NCBI GenBank assembly: GCA_036642795.1
Contig: JAVXTH010000027.1
Span: forward strand, 1 to 19,474
Direction: 5' to 3'
DNA length: 19,474 nucleotides
DNA from: JAVXTH01 sp036642795
GTDB lineage: Bacteria > Bacillota_I > Bacilli_A > Erysipelotrichales > Erysipelotrichaceae
Shown: positions 7,099 to 14,499 of the stretch, piece after piece
How the letters are laid out: each line of letters begins with the position of its first letter
Position numbering within the stretch: position 1 is the first letter of the stretch
The notes under the pieces: generated by a model
Databases searched by the model: none
What the model was told of the DNA's origin: nothing
Seen by the model: only the letters and a program-made list of their open reading frames with translations
Position numbers and translations under genes: made by a program

Positions 7099-7127
7099 TT
7101 GATATCTGCTTCATTATCTGTTATTAT
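7099..7127 (+). promoter_or_regulatory. SigA promoter of tRNA-Arg
   Basis: TTGATA (7099-7104), 17 bases, then TATTAT (7122-7127) with an extended -10 TG. The predicted start is about 10 bases before the mature tRNA end at 7145. Confidence 0.7.
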
Positions 7128-7144
7128 AAATGAGCAGTATTTAT

Positions 7145-7221
7145 GTCCACGTAGCTCAGCTGGATAGAGCATGCGCCTTCTAAGCGCACGGTCAGGGGTT
7201 CGACTCCCTTCGTGGACGCCA
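7145..7221 (+). tRNA. tRNA-Arg (anticodon UCU)
   Basis: A complete cloverleaf: acceptor stem GTCCACG (7145-7151) with CGTGGAC (7211-7217), D arm GCTC...GAGC, anticodon stem TGCGC/GCGCA around the loop CTTCTAA (7177-7183, anticodon TCT at 7179-7181), T arm AGGGG-TTCGACT-CCCTT, discriminator G and encoded CCA (7219-7221). It reads AGA and AGG codons. It is a single gene with its own promoter and terminator, not part of a cluster. Confidence 0.97.
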
Positions 7222-7232
7222 ATTAGAGAAAT

Positions 7233-7255
7233 AACCTTGAAAAAGGTTTTTTTTT
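7233..7255 (+). terminator. Terminator of tRNA-Arg
   Basis: The stem AACCTT (7233-7238) with AAGGTT (7243-7248) and a GAAA tetraloop is followed by a run of nine T (7247-7255). Confidence 0.8.
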
Positions 7256-7262
7256 ACTTCAT

Positions 7263-8240
7263 TTAACTACTTAAACCATTATAAAATATATCTTTTATTT
7301 CAATCGCATCCTCATTGCTTCCATGAAGTGATATCACAACATCATCAACGCTTACTTCAATTCGTTTTACACCATCAAATAAGGACATGGATAAAATCAA
7401 GGTTTCAAACGCAGCTTTTTTTGCGACGCGATCATGCGCTAAAATAGCTTCGTTTAAAGATAGCTTTAAGGTACCATTTTCTAGTTGTGGTGATTTCATC
7501 AATTTTATATCATTCGTAAAGAGTGGTTGTTTTAAACCAGAAGAAACACTGATTCTTTCTAATACTTTTTGAATCGATTCTTCAAATTGATTCACGTTCG
7601 CATCCATCCGAATTGTTTTAGGTACATAATAATCTTTCCCATCAATTTTTTTCGTATAATAAATGGTCAATCCTTTTGAATCATGGAGAAAGTGAGAAGA
7701 ACTCTCAAAGTTATTGATCCCAATGCTTCGATTACAAGGATTTAAAATCGGTGTCTTAGCTTTTGGCATTTTCGTTAATATTTTCTCATTAACGATTAAT
7801 TTTATGTTTTTAATATCCTCAAATTGCGTTACCCCCCAAGTGATTGCTTCTAGTATTTTAAGTTCTTGTTTCTTTTGATAGTTCAAGAATTTTTGATTGA
7901 AAGTTAAAATTGCCGTTTCATCTTGAATTATCACTTTTTCAAGTTTGCATGCTTTTGTTAAGGGAGGAGCAAACGTTCCATGTGGCTCACTCATCATAGC
8001 AATCATTTTCTTTATTTTATCAACCGTTTTCATTTCATGAGCAACACTCACACTCATCGGTATAATCGTATCTTGAAAATCAAACAAATAGACTTGCATG
8101 ACTGCTTCCCCTTGCTTGGCAACTACCATTACATTATTTTCTTCTTTGATTGGCATCATTTTTAAAGAAACATAACTGATGAAGCCTAACATTGCAAATA
8201 GAAAAATGATTTGTTTTTTATACTGAAATCTTTCTTTCAT
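7263..8240 (-). CDS. gerM: GerM-type sporulation protein with two GerMN domains
   Basis: A 325-residue protein with a short basic N-terminus, one membrane segment (about 11-27) and an extracytoplasmic part with two GerMN-type domains (about 46-165 and 190-310), joined by a linker with R-S-I-G-I-N. In B. subtilis GerM is made in the mother cell under SigE. It works with SpoIIQ in assembling the SpoIIIA-SpoIIQ channel across the two membranes around the forespore. The racE-gerM adjacency is kept here (murI directly upstream). Unlike B. subtilis GerM, a lipoprotein, this one has no Cys near the membrane segment and so is probably held by an uncleaved anchor. The start at 8240 follows GAGGTG. The murI terminator isolates it, so it needs its own promoter; a SigE-like candidate lies at 8259-8287. 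Confidence 0.82.
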   Translation of the reverse strand: MKERFQYKKQIIFLFAMLGFISYVSLKMMPIKEENNVMVVAKQGEAVMQVYLFDFQDTIIPMSVSVAHEMKTVDKIKKMIAMMSEPHGTFAPPLTKACKLEKVIIQDETAILTFNQKFLNYQKKQELKILEAITWGVTQFEDIKNIKLIVNEKILTKMPKAKTPILNPCNRSIGINNFESSSHFLHDSKGLTIYYTKKIDGKDYYVPKTIRMDANVNQFEESIQKVLERISVSSGLKQPLFTNDIKLMKSPQLENGTLKLSLNEAILAHDRVAKKAAFETLILSMSLFDGVKRIEVSVDDVVISLHGSNEDAIEIKDIFYNGLSS

Positions 8241-8258
8241 CTTTCTTCACCTCGATAA

Positions 8259-8287
8259 ATTATATGTTTTCATTCCATAAAAAAAGA
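8259..8287 (-). promoter_or_regulatory. Candidate SigE-type promoter of the gerM-like gene
   Basis: On the minus strand TCTTTTT (8281-8287), 14 bases, then CATATAAT (8259-8266), against SigE KMATATT-N14-CATACAHT. The -10 matches 7 of 8 positions and the -35 is weaker. The -35 overlaps the murI terminator. TATAAT within the -10 could also serve SigA, but no SigA -35 fits. The implied leader is about 12 bases, the same short geometry as at the spoVID-like gene. Confidence 0.35.
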
Positions 8288-8326
8288 CTATGCTTATGCA
8301 ATAAACTTCTGCACATCATAGTCTTT
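8279..8326 (-). terminator. Terminator of murI
   Basis: On the minus strand the perfect 10-bp stem AAAGACTATG/CATAGTCTTT (8317-8326 with 8283-8292) closes a 24-base loop containing a smaller TGCA/TGCA pairing, followed by a T run (8279-8285). The upstream arm lies within the murI coding end, and the stop codon at 8294-8296 is in the loop. Confidence 0.75.
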
Positions 8327-9046
8327 GTTCATTATATCCAATATTTGTTGATGCATAATGGCAGGTGAGGCACTTGTATAGATTTGAACACTGCCTTTTT
8401 CATCGTTCTTTTCAAAATCCAATGAATTCAAAATTGCTTGATTTGAATCATAAATTTTAATCTTTGTGATTTGTTTTATTTCATCCATTAATAATGGATA
8501 ATGCGTACAACCTAATAAGATGCCATCAATTTCATTTAAATAGGGATCCAGTATTTCATGTAAGGCCAACTTCTTTGATTCTGGTTTGCCTCCCGCTTCA
8601 ACCAAAGGCACTAATTTAGGGGCTGCGACTTCCACTACCTTGACACACGGGTGATATTGATGGATTGCTTGTGAATAGCGATGGGTTAACGTTGTCGCAT
8701 GGGTCGCCATTACTAAGATATGACGATGTTCTTCATCCAAGGATTTAGCCGTTGGTTCAATAATTCCATGAAAGGTAAGGTTAGGATATTCGCTTATTAA
8801 CTCATCAAGAATATTAGCACAGACGGTATTACAAGCAACTATTATTTCACTGACACCCTTTTTCTCTAGAAAATGAATCATACCTTGAACATGCTTATAA
8901 AGATCTTCCTTGTTTAAATCTCCATAGGGTGCATGCAATTGATCCCCAATAAATACATAATCATAATTTGGATAAGCATCCACACATGCTTTTAACATTG
9001 AAATACCACCGAGTCCAGAATCAATCATTCCGATTTTCTTATTCAT
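8294..9046 (-). CDS. murI: Glutamate racemase
   Basis: A 250-residue enzyme that converts L- to D-glutamate for peptidoglycan by a two-cysteine, cofactor-free mechanism. Both catalytic cysteines are present: Cys72 in V-A-C-N-T and Cys180 in G-C-T-H-Y-P. The N-terminal I-D-S-G-L-G-G (8-14) is the substrate-binding loop. I chose the ATG at 9046-9044. It overlaps the stop of the upstream VanY-like gene in ATGA and has GGAG at proper distance; a GTG three codons earlier would sit against that RBS. The overlap indicates translational coupling to the VanY-like gene, linking that protein to cell-wall metabolism. In B. subtilis racE lies beside gerM, as here. Confidence 0.95.
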   Translation of the reverse strand: MNKKIGMIDSGLGGISMLKACVDAYPNYDYVFIGDQLHAPYGDLNKEDLYKHVQGMIHFLEKKGVSEIIVACNTVCANILDELISEYPNLTFHGIIEPTAKSLDEEHRHILVMATHATTLTHRYSQAIHQYHPCVKVVEVAAPKLVPLVEAGGKPESKKLALHEILDPYLNEIDGILLGCTHYPLLMDEIKQITKIKIYDSNQAILNSLDFEKNDEKGSVQIYTSASPAIMHQQILDIMNKDYDVQKFIA

Positions 9047-10050
9047 TTTTGCCACTCCAAATCTTCAAAATAGTAATGATTTTCATAAGCCACCTTTGCT
9101 TGTTTTTTTCCTACATAACGCAACGTATAAGGTTGATATAACTTCCCTGTTTTTGCTTCGCCATCTTTTGGAAAGCGAACGATAAAGCCATATTTATAAG
9201 CATTCTCTTGTAGCCATAAAGCTTGTGGTGTATCACCATCTTCATTTTTAACTGGTTCGCCAGCTACATCAAATCGAACCACATAGCCACTTTGAAATTC
9301 ACTTCGACCTGGATAATCCTGATATAGTTTGAATGAATCAACTCCGTATTGTAAGAGCGCTTTTTCATATAGTTTTACTTGTTCACTATAACTTACAAAG
9401 CCAGCAACCACAATCATATCGCCACACGTATTTCCATTGATTTCTTTTGCCCCATTACAAAGCTCTTGTAGTGGTGCTAAGACTTCATTTCGAATTTGAA
9501 TGGTATCAAAGCCTTCCATTGCATTGGCATGAGGGATATCAACAATGGTCACTAAATCATTTGGTTGATAACTAAACAATGTTTTTTCATCGCTTGGTTT
9601 AATTGATAAAGCTTCTGGTTCATTCATTAAAGAAGCATTCTTGCGATACGTATCGCCACGACTATAAAATAAACCTAATTGTTCATAAGTAAAAGCATGC
9701 AACAAAGAAGGAATATCCGCTAATCGCATCTTATCTTTATATTGATTGATAAAAGTTACTAATTCATGATCACCAATATTTCTTGCTTTTTTAGCGGCAT
9801 CATAATATAAGGCATTGCGAATGGTAAAGCCAGGTTGATTCATATAAGGTAAGAATTGTTCTGGTTTGATTTGTTGAGAACATAAATAATTAATATCGTC
9901 GGTATTAAGATGTTCTAAAATAATATCATGATTTTCTTTATTCACATAAGGATAACGTGCTAATTGATCATAGCGTTGATTCATCAAATAGAAACAAATC
10001 GTCGATATCAACAAAATTGATAGCACAAATAAAATACGTTTAAATTTCAC
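9043..10050 (-). CDS. Membrane-anchored VanY/M15-fold protein lacking the catalytic zinc residues
   Basis: A 335-residue protein with an N-terminal membrane anchor (about 5-22), a helical linker and a C-terminal domain (about 165-330) with the framework of VanY-type D,D-carboxypeptidases (peptidase M15B). Matching elements are Y-x-P-x-D-L-V, S-Y-S-E-Q, P-G-R-S-E, W-L-Q-E-N-A-Y-K-Y-G-F-I-V-R-F-P, T-G, and L-R-Y-V-G. The catalytic positions are changed. The S-E-H motif is S-E-F (250-252), the following V-D has Arg259 at the Asp position, and E-P-W-H is Q-P-Y-T (306-309). The substrate-binding Arg of S-G-Y-R-S is also missing (A-G-F-V-S, 216-220). It is therefore probably a non-enzymatic, perhaps wall-binding, protein. 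I chose the GTG at 10050 because GAGGTG lies six bases upstream; an earlier GTG (10059) overlaps that RBS. It has its own extended -10 promoter, is coupled to murI, and sits after gerE. Confidence 0.8.
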   Translation of the reverse strand: MKFKRILFVLSILLISTICFYLMNQRYDQLARYPYVNKENHDIILEHLNTDDINYLCSQQIKPEQFLPYMNQPGFTIRNALYYDAAKKARNIGDHELVTFINQYKDKMRLADIPSLLHAFTYEQLGLFYSRGDTYRKNASLMNEPEALSIKPSDEKTLFSYQPNDLVTIVDIPHANAMEGFDTIQIRNEVLAPLQELCNGAKEINGNTCGDMIVVAGFVSYSEQVKLYEKALLQYGVDSFKLYQDYPGRSEFQSGYVVRFDVAGEPVKNEDGDTPQALWLQENAYKYGFIVRFPKDGEAKTGKLYQPYTLRYVGKKQAKVAYENHYYFEDLEWQK

Positions 10051-10076
10051 AGATTCCACCTCGTCACTTGTTTTGT

Positions 10077-10085
10077 ATTATAACA
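10077..10085 (-). promoter_or_regulatory. Extended -10 promoter of the VanY-like gene and murI
   Basis: On the minus strand TG-T-TATAAT, a perfect extended -10, lies 26 bases upstream of the GTG start. No good -35 box is visible, which is typical for extended -10 promoters. It lies between the gerE terminator and the VanY-like gene. Confidence 0.65.
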
Positions 10086-10114
10086 TCTTTTCTTATTTAT
10101 TCTACCATGAATCT

Positions 10115-10145
10115 AAAATAAAAGTAGGAAAATTTATTTTCCTAC
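10115..10145 (-). terminator. Terminator of gerE
   Basis: The perfect inverted repeat GTAGGAAAA/TTTTCCTAC (10137-10145 with 10124-10132 on the minus strand) is followed by TTTTATTTT. It lies just past the gerE stop codon. Confidence 0.85.
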
Positions 10146-10152
10146 CACCCTT

Positions 10153-10353
10153 TTATAATATTAGCTCTTTCATTTTTAATAATTCAATTACCGCTTGAGC
10201 ACGCCCTTTTACGCCTAATTTCAGCATCACGTTTGATATATGATTTCGCACGGTCTTATCTGAAATTTTCATTGTCGTTGCGATTTCTTTTGTACTGTAA
10301 TTTTGAATCAATAAATCAAACACTTGCTTTTCTCTTCGTGTCAATACTTGCAT
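10153..10353 (-). CDS. gerE: GerE, LuxR-type regulator of late sporulation genes
   Basis: A 66-residue stand-alone LuxR/GerE-type helix-turn-helix protein without receiver or ligand-binding domain. The match to B. subtilis GerE (74 residues) is close along the whole length: L-T-R-R-E-K-Q-V-F, T-K-E-I-A (21-25), K-T-V-R-N-H-I-S-N (33-41), L-G-V-K-G-R-A-Q-A-V-I-E-L-L. In B. subtilis GerE acts in the mother cell with SigK on late coat genes, which makes it strong evidence that this organism sporulates. The start at 10353 has TAGGA upstream. A SigK-like promoter overlaps the end of uvrC, and a strong terminator follows. In B. subtilis gerE also lies between uvrC and racE. The protein lacks about eight N-terminal residues relative to B. 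subtilis GerE, a region outside the DNA-binding fold. Confidence 0.95.
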   Translation of the reverse strand: MQVLTRREKQVFDLLIQNYSTKEIATTMKISDKTVRNHISNVMLKLGVKGRAQAVIELLKMKELIL

Positions 10354-10392
10354 AGCCTATTCCTACCCCCTTGTGGCAAATCACTTACAGTC

Positions 10393-10419
10393 TATCTTAT
10401 GCTCGCTAAGATATTTGGT
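10393..10419 (-). promoter_or_regulatory. SigK-type promoter of gerE
   Basis: On the minus strand AC (10418-10419), 16 bases, then CATAAGATA (10393-10401). This fits the B. subtilis SigK pattern AC-N16/17-CATANNNTA exactly. The implied transcript starts about 30 bases before the gerE ATG. The -35 element lies within the last codons of uvrC. B. subtilis gerE is SigK-dependent, which agrees. Confidence 0.55.
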
Positions 10420-12175
10420 TTGGGTTATGCAAGATTTGATACAAATTTTCACTAACTGCTTTTGGTAACACTTCAGATATTTCTTCTAAGCTAGCTAATT
10501 TTAATTGTTTGATTGATTTAAAACGTTTCCATATCGCTTTCTTTCGGACTTCGCCAATTCCCTCTACATCATCCAAGATTGATTTTGTCTGGGCGTGAGA
10601 GCGAAGTTTTTTATGATAAGATATCGCAAAGCGATGAACTTCATCTTGCATTCTTGTAAGTAAAAAGAATAACGGCGAATCTCTTTTCACGGGAAGTCGA
10701 TTTCCCTCTTGATCAATTAAATTACTCGTACGATGGTGTTCATCTTTTACTAAGCCACAAATGGTAATGGATAAATCAAGTGATTGTAACACCGATTTAG
10801 CCGCTTCAACCTGCAAGCTACCACCATCCATAATAATTAAATCCGGAAAATCTTTACGTTCTTTTAATAATCTAAAATAGCGACGATAAACCACTTCTTT
10901 CATTGAATCTAAATCACTGATATAATTTTGTAGTTTAAACAATCGATAATCTTGTTTCAATGGTTCCCCATCTTCATAAACAACCATCCCAGAAACATTG
11001 AAGGTTCCGGCAAGATGGGAATTATCAAAGATTTCAATTCGATGAATATTTTTTTGAAGTAACGCAGATAATTCATTCATTGCTTCTTCTTTTTCACTAC
11101 TTTTTCGTTCTAAAAGATCGAATTTTTGATCATGAACATTCTTTGCATTGTTCTTTACCATTTCAACTAACTTAAACTTATCTCCACGAACGGGTTGAAC
11201 AATCTTTGTATCTAATAATTCACTGATCAGTTTAATATCTTCACTTAAAGGTAATAAAATTTCTTGAGGTAAAGGATTATGTTCATAATATTGTAAGATA
11301 AAAGTAATAAAGGCTTCCTTACTCTCTCCATACAATGGTTCAATACTTAAGGTACGCTGTAAAAGCTTTCCCCCACGAATGAAGAAACCTTGAATGGATA
11401 TATAACCTTTATCATAGTAATAGTTAAAGACATCTCGATCGATGCGATCTTTAAAATCAATTTGTTGTTTCATTGTTACATGTTCAATCGCTTTGATTAA
11501 TTCAAGTTTTTCTTGCGCTTTTTCATATTCTTCATTCAGTGAAGCTTGTTGCATTTCAGTGGTAAGTGCTTGAACAATTTCCTTCACATCGCCCTTTAAA
11601 AACTTGGTGATGGATTGTGTCATTTCTTTATAAACTTGTTCATCGATATTGTAAATACAAGGAGCAAGACATTGATGCATATGATAATATAAACAAGCTT
11701 TTTTAGGTAATCTTTTACATTTTCTTAAAGGATACAAACGATTTAATAAGCTCATCGTTTGATAGGCTGCTCCTGCATCTGGAAAAGGACCAAAATATAT
11801 GCTTTTCTTGTCTTTTGAATTACGAACTACTTTTAAAACCGGAGCTTTTTCTCTCGTAAGTTTTATATAAGGATACGATTTATCATCCATAAACATAATA
11901 TTATATTGTGGGGTATGTTCTTTAATTAAATTAATTTCTAATAACAGAGCTTCTTTTTCTGATCCGGTAACAATAAATTCAAAATCATCAATATTTGCGA
12001 CTAATTTTTGCGTTTTAAAATCATGCGCACCAACAAAATATTGACGAACTCGATTTTTTAATTTCTTAGCTTTTCCAACATAGATAATTTTACCATTGCG
12101 ATCTTTCATTAAATAACAACCAGGAAGAAGTGGTAAGATGGCTAATTTATCTGCTATTTTATCCATGTTTGCCAT
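10406..12175 (-). CDS. uvrC: UvrABC excinuclease subunit C
   Basis: A 589-residue nuclease of nucleotide excision repair that makes both incisions around lesions marked by UvrAB. Domains: GIY-YIG nuclease (about 14-95, with Y-L-M-K-D and I-Y-V-G-K-A), a cysteine cluster (Cys153, 161, 169, 173) that in this family is reported to hold an iron-sulfur cluster, the UVR motif that binds UvrB (about 200-232), the RNase H-like nuclease domain (about 375-545, with F-D-N-S-H at 383-387 and I-I-M-D-G-G at 447-452), and C-terminal helix-hairpin-helix repeats (V-E-G-I-G-E-V). The ATG overlaps the mutS2 stop in TAATG, with AAAGGT upstream inside mutS2. It is the last gene of cvpA-mutS2-uvrC. No terminator separates it from gerE. 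Confidence 0.97.
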   Translation of the reverse strand: MANMDKIADKLAILPLLPGCYLMKDRNGKIIYVGKAKKLKNRVRQYFVGAHDFKTQKLVANIDDFEFIVTGSEKEALLLEINLIKEHTPQYNIMFMDDKSYPYIKLTREKAPVLKVVRNSKDKKSIYFGPFPDAGAAYQTMSLLNRLYPLRKCKRLPKKACLYYHMHQCLAPCIYNIDEQVYKEMTQSITKFLKGDVKEIVQALTTEMQQASLNEEYEKAQEKLELIKAIEHVTMKQQIDFKDRIDRDVFNYYYDKGYISIQGFFIRGGKLLQRTLSIEPLYGESKEAFITFILQYYEHNPLPQEILLPLSEDIKLISELLDTKIVQPVRGDKFKLVEMVKNNAKNVHDQKFDLLERKSSEKEEAMNELSALLQKNIHRIEIFDNSHLAGTFNVSGMVVYEDGEPLKQDYRLFKLQNYISDLDSMKEVVYRRYFRLLKERKDFPDLIIMDGGSLQVEAAKSVLQSLDLSITICGLVKDEHHRTSNLIDQEGNRLPVKRDSPLFFLLTRMQDEVHRFAISYHKKLRSHAQTKSILDDVEGIGEVRKKAIWKRFKSIKQLKLASLEEISEVLPKAVSENLYQILHNPNQIS

Positions 12176-14496
12176 TAAGCTTTACCTTTTCCTTTTAACA
12201 CAACAACCGTAGCACCTAGCCCACCTTCCCCTTGGCCACCAAAATGAAATGACTCTACTTTAGGATGATGTTTTAAAAAGCCTTGTACCCCTCGAGCAAG
12301 TGCTCCCGTGCCCATTCCATGAATAATCCGGACGTTGTTAGCATTTGCTAATAACGCATTATCTAAATACTTATCGACAATCGGAATCGCTTCTTCTACG
12401 TACATTCCGATTACATTACATTCCATCGGAAATGATTTCATGAAATGCTTTGTATAAGATGATGTTTGTTTTTTCTTTTTAGGTGCAATCGCATGGGTAA
12501 TTTGATTTACCTTAACGTTCATTTTTAACCCATTTGATAGTACACAAACTTTATCTTTTTGTAAGGAAACAATCTCTCCATAATATCCTAATTTAATCAA
12601 TTGTACATAATCTCCTAAGGCAAATGTTTCTTTGGTGTCAACCTCAACTTCTTCAACTTCTCCAATTTGATTTAATTGCGTTACTAATTTCGTTATTTCA
12701 TGAGGTTTTGCCTCTTCCCCTTTTGCTTTTAATTCATCCACAATGATATGCACTTCATTTTTCGCAAGTTCAATGGCTTCTTCAATTTGAATTTTCGCAT
12801 CTTCTTCCATTTTTAATTGCTTACGCATTACTTTATTCTTTAGTTTTTCTAAATTTGCTTTTTCAAGTTCAACTGCTTCTATAGCTTCTTTCAATTCAGC
12901 TTCTTGATGTTGATTCGCCATGATTCTACTTTCAAGTTTTTCAATTAAGCCTTCCTGTACACTTCGATTACTTTCTTTGATAAGCTTAGCTTGTTCAACG
13001 ATTTCCGGTTTTAAATGAAATCGACTTGCGATCGCAAAAGCATTTGATTGACCGGATAAGCCTTCAATAAAACGATAAGTAGGACGCATTTGTTCCATAT
13101 CGAATTCAACACTCGCTAATAAAACATCGTCACAGTGGGTTCCATATTCTTTCAAACGTGAAAAATGGGTTGTGGCAACTACCATACATTGTTGTTTTCT
13201 TAGATATTCAAGTACCGCAATCGCTAACGCTTCCCCTTCTTTGGGATCCGTTCCACTTCCTAATTCATCCAGCAACACAAGTGAATGCTGGCTGATATGA
13301 TTTGTAATATACGCAAGTTTGGATAGATGCGATGAAAAAGTGGAAAGACTTTCCACAATACTTTGTTCATCACCAACATCGACAAAGATATCATCGAATA
13401 ATGGAATGTTTGCTTCTTCACACGGAATTGGCATACCACACAAACTCATTGTGACAAATAATCCAATTGTTTTTAAAGAAACACTCTTACCACCGGTATT
13501 ACTACCAGTGATTAATAAAGAATGATAAGGTGCTTTTATTTCATAAGTATTCGCAACTACCTTTTTAGGATCAATTAAAGGATGTCTTGCTTTTTTTATA
13601 TACAGATGATTTCCTGCTTCATCAATGGTAGCGATACAACCATTTTCACCTTTACCCCACATCGCCTTTGCGAAGATTGCATCCACTAAAGCAACGGTTT
13701 CCATATTTGCTAAAAGCGCATCTCCTTGTTGTTTTACTTTTTGTGATAACATAAATAATATTCTTTGTATTTCTTCTTTTTCATTTGAGATTAACGATTG
13801 CATCTGATTATTCAATAACAATAAAGAAGCAGGTTCAACGTAGGCACTTTGTCCCGAACTACTCTCTCCATGGATAAAACCTTTGACACTGTTCTTCTCA
13901 CTAATTTTAACTAAAACACAAACTCGATCACTGCGCGTAATGGTTATCGTATCAGTAAGTTTACTACTATTATGGGCAATAAAACTTTGAATTTGTTGAT
14001 TGATATTACCTTGTAATTTATGTATTTGTTTTCGCAAGGATGCTAATTCACTTGAAGCTTGATCCATCACTTCAAAATTAATTGAAATACAACGTTCAAT
14101 ATCATTGGATAAATTTAAAGTATTTGTGAAAGCATCCAACAATTCAAAAATGGCATCACATTTAATTTCACTTTGCTTTCGATAATTTACTAATTGTTCA
14201 AAGACTCTACCTTGATTTGCAATCGTTCTTAAATCCTGCGCATTTAAGGTAGCATCTTTCATCGCTGCCTCTACACATTCAAAAATATCTTTAACACCAG
14301 CTAATGGCAATGCTCCATAGCGTTGAACTAAAGCTAAAGCTTCTTTGGCACGTTTACATTCTCTTTGAACATATAAAGCATCAAACGATGGTTGAATATT
14401 TAAGATAATCGCTTTCCCAAGTGAAAAAGCACAATGCTGTGCTATTTCTTTTTTCACTAAATTTAATTCTAATGCATCTTGTTGTTCCATTTTCAT
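12175..14496 (-). CDS. mutS2: MutS2 ATPase with degenerate Smr motif
   Basis: A 773-residue MutS2. It lacks the mismatch-recognition domain of MutS. Order: core/lever and clamp (about 1-300), ABC-type ATPase with Walker A T-G-S-N-T-G-G-K-S (330-338), Q loop region, and Walker B L-V-L-L-D-E-L-G-S-G-T-D-P (406-418), then a long coiled coil (about 500-595), a KOW-like region (about 625-670) and a C-terminal Smr domain (about 690-768). In B. subtilis MutS2 acts on recombination intermediates and collided ribosomes. The Smr H-G-M-G-T-G motif (726-731) is kept, but the N-terminal L-D-L-R-G motif reads C-N-V-I-G (693-697). The start at 14496 follows AGGTGA with a slightly long gap, three bases after the cvpA stop. 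The cvpA-mutS2 proximity is conserved in Firmicutes. Confidence 0.95.
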   Translation of the reverse strand: MKMEQQDALELNLVKKEIAQHCAFSLGKAIILNIQPSFDALYVQRECKRAKEALALVQRYGALPLAGVKDIFECVEAAMKDATLNAQDLRTIANQGRVFEQLVNYRKQSEIKCDAIFELLDAFTNTLNLSNDIERCISINFEVMDQASSELASLRKQIHKLQGNINQQIQSFIAHNSSKLTDTITITRSDRVCVLVKISEKNSVKGFIHGESSSGQSAYVEPASLLLLNNQMQSLISNEKEEIQRILFMLSQKVKQQGDALLANMETVALVDAIFAKAMWGKGENGCIATIDEAGNHLYIKKARHPLIDPKKVVANTYEIKAPYHSLLITGSNTGGKSVSLKTIGLFVTMSLCGMPIPCEEANIPLFDDIFVDVGDEQSIVESLSTFSSHLSKLAYITNHISQHSLVLLDELGSGTDPKEGEALAIAVLEYLRKQQCMVVATTHFSRLKEYGTHCDDVLLASVEFDMEQMRPTYRFIEGLSGQSNAFAIASRFHLKPEIVEQAKLIKESNRSVQEGLIEKLESRIMANQHQEAELKEAIEAVELEKANLEKLKNKVMRKQLKMEEDAKIQIEEAIELAKNEVHIIVDELKAKGEEAKPHEITKLVTQLNQIGEVEEVEVDTKETFALGDYVQLIKLGYYGEIVSLQKDKVCVLSNGLKMNVKVNQITHAIAPKKKKQTSSYTKHFMKSFPMECNVIGMYVEEAIPIVDKYLDNALLANANNVRIIHGMGTGALARGVQGFLKHHPKVESFHFGGQGEGGLGATVVVLKGKGKA

Positions 14497-14499
14497 ATA

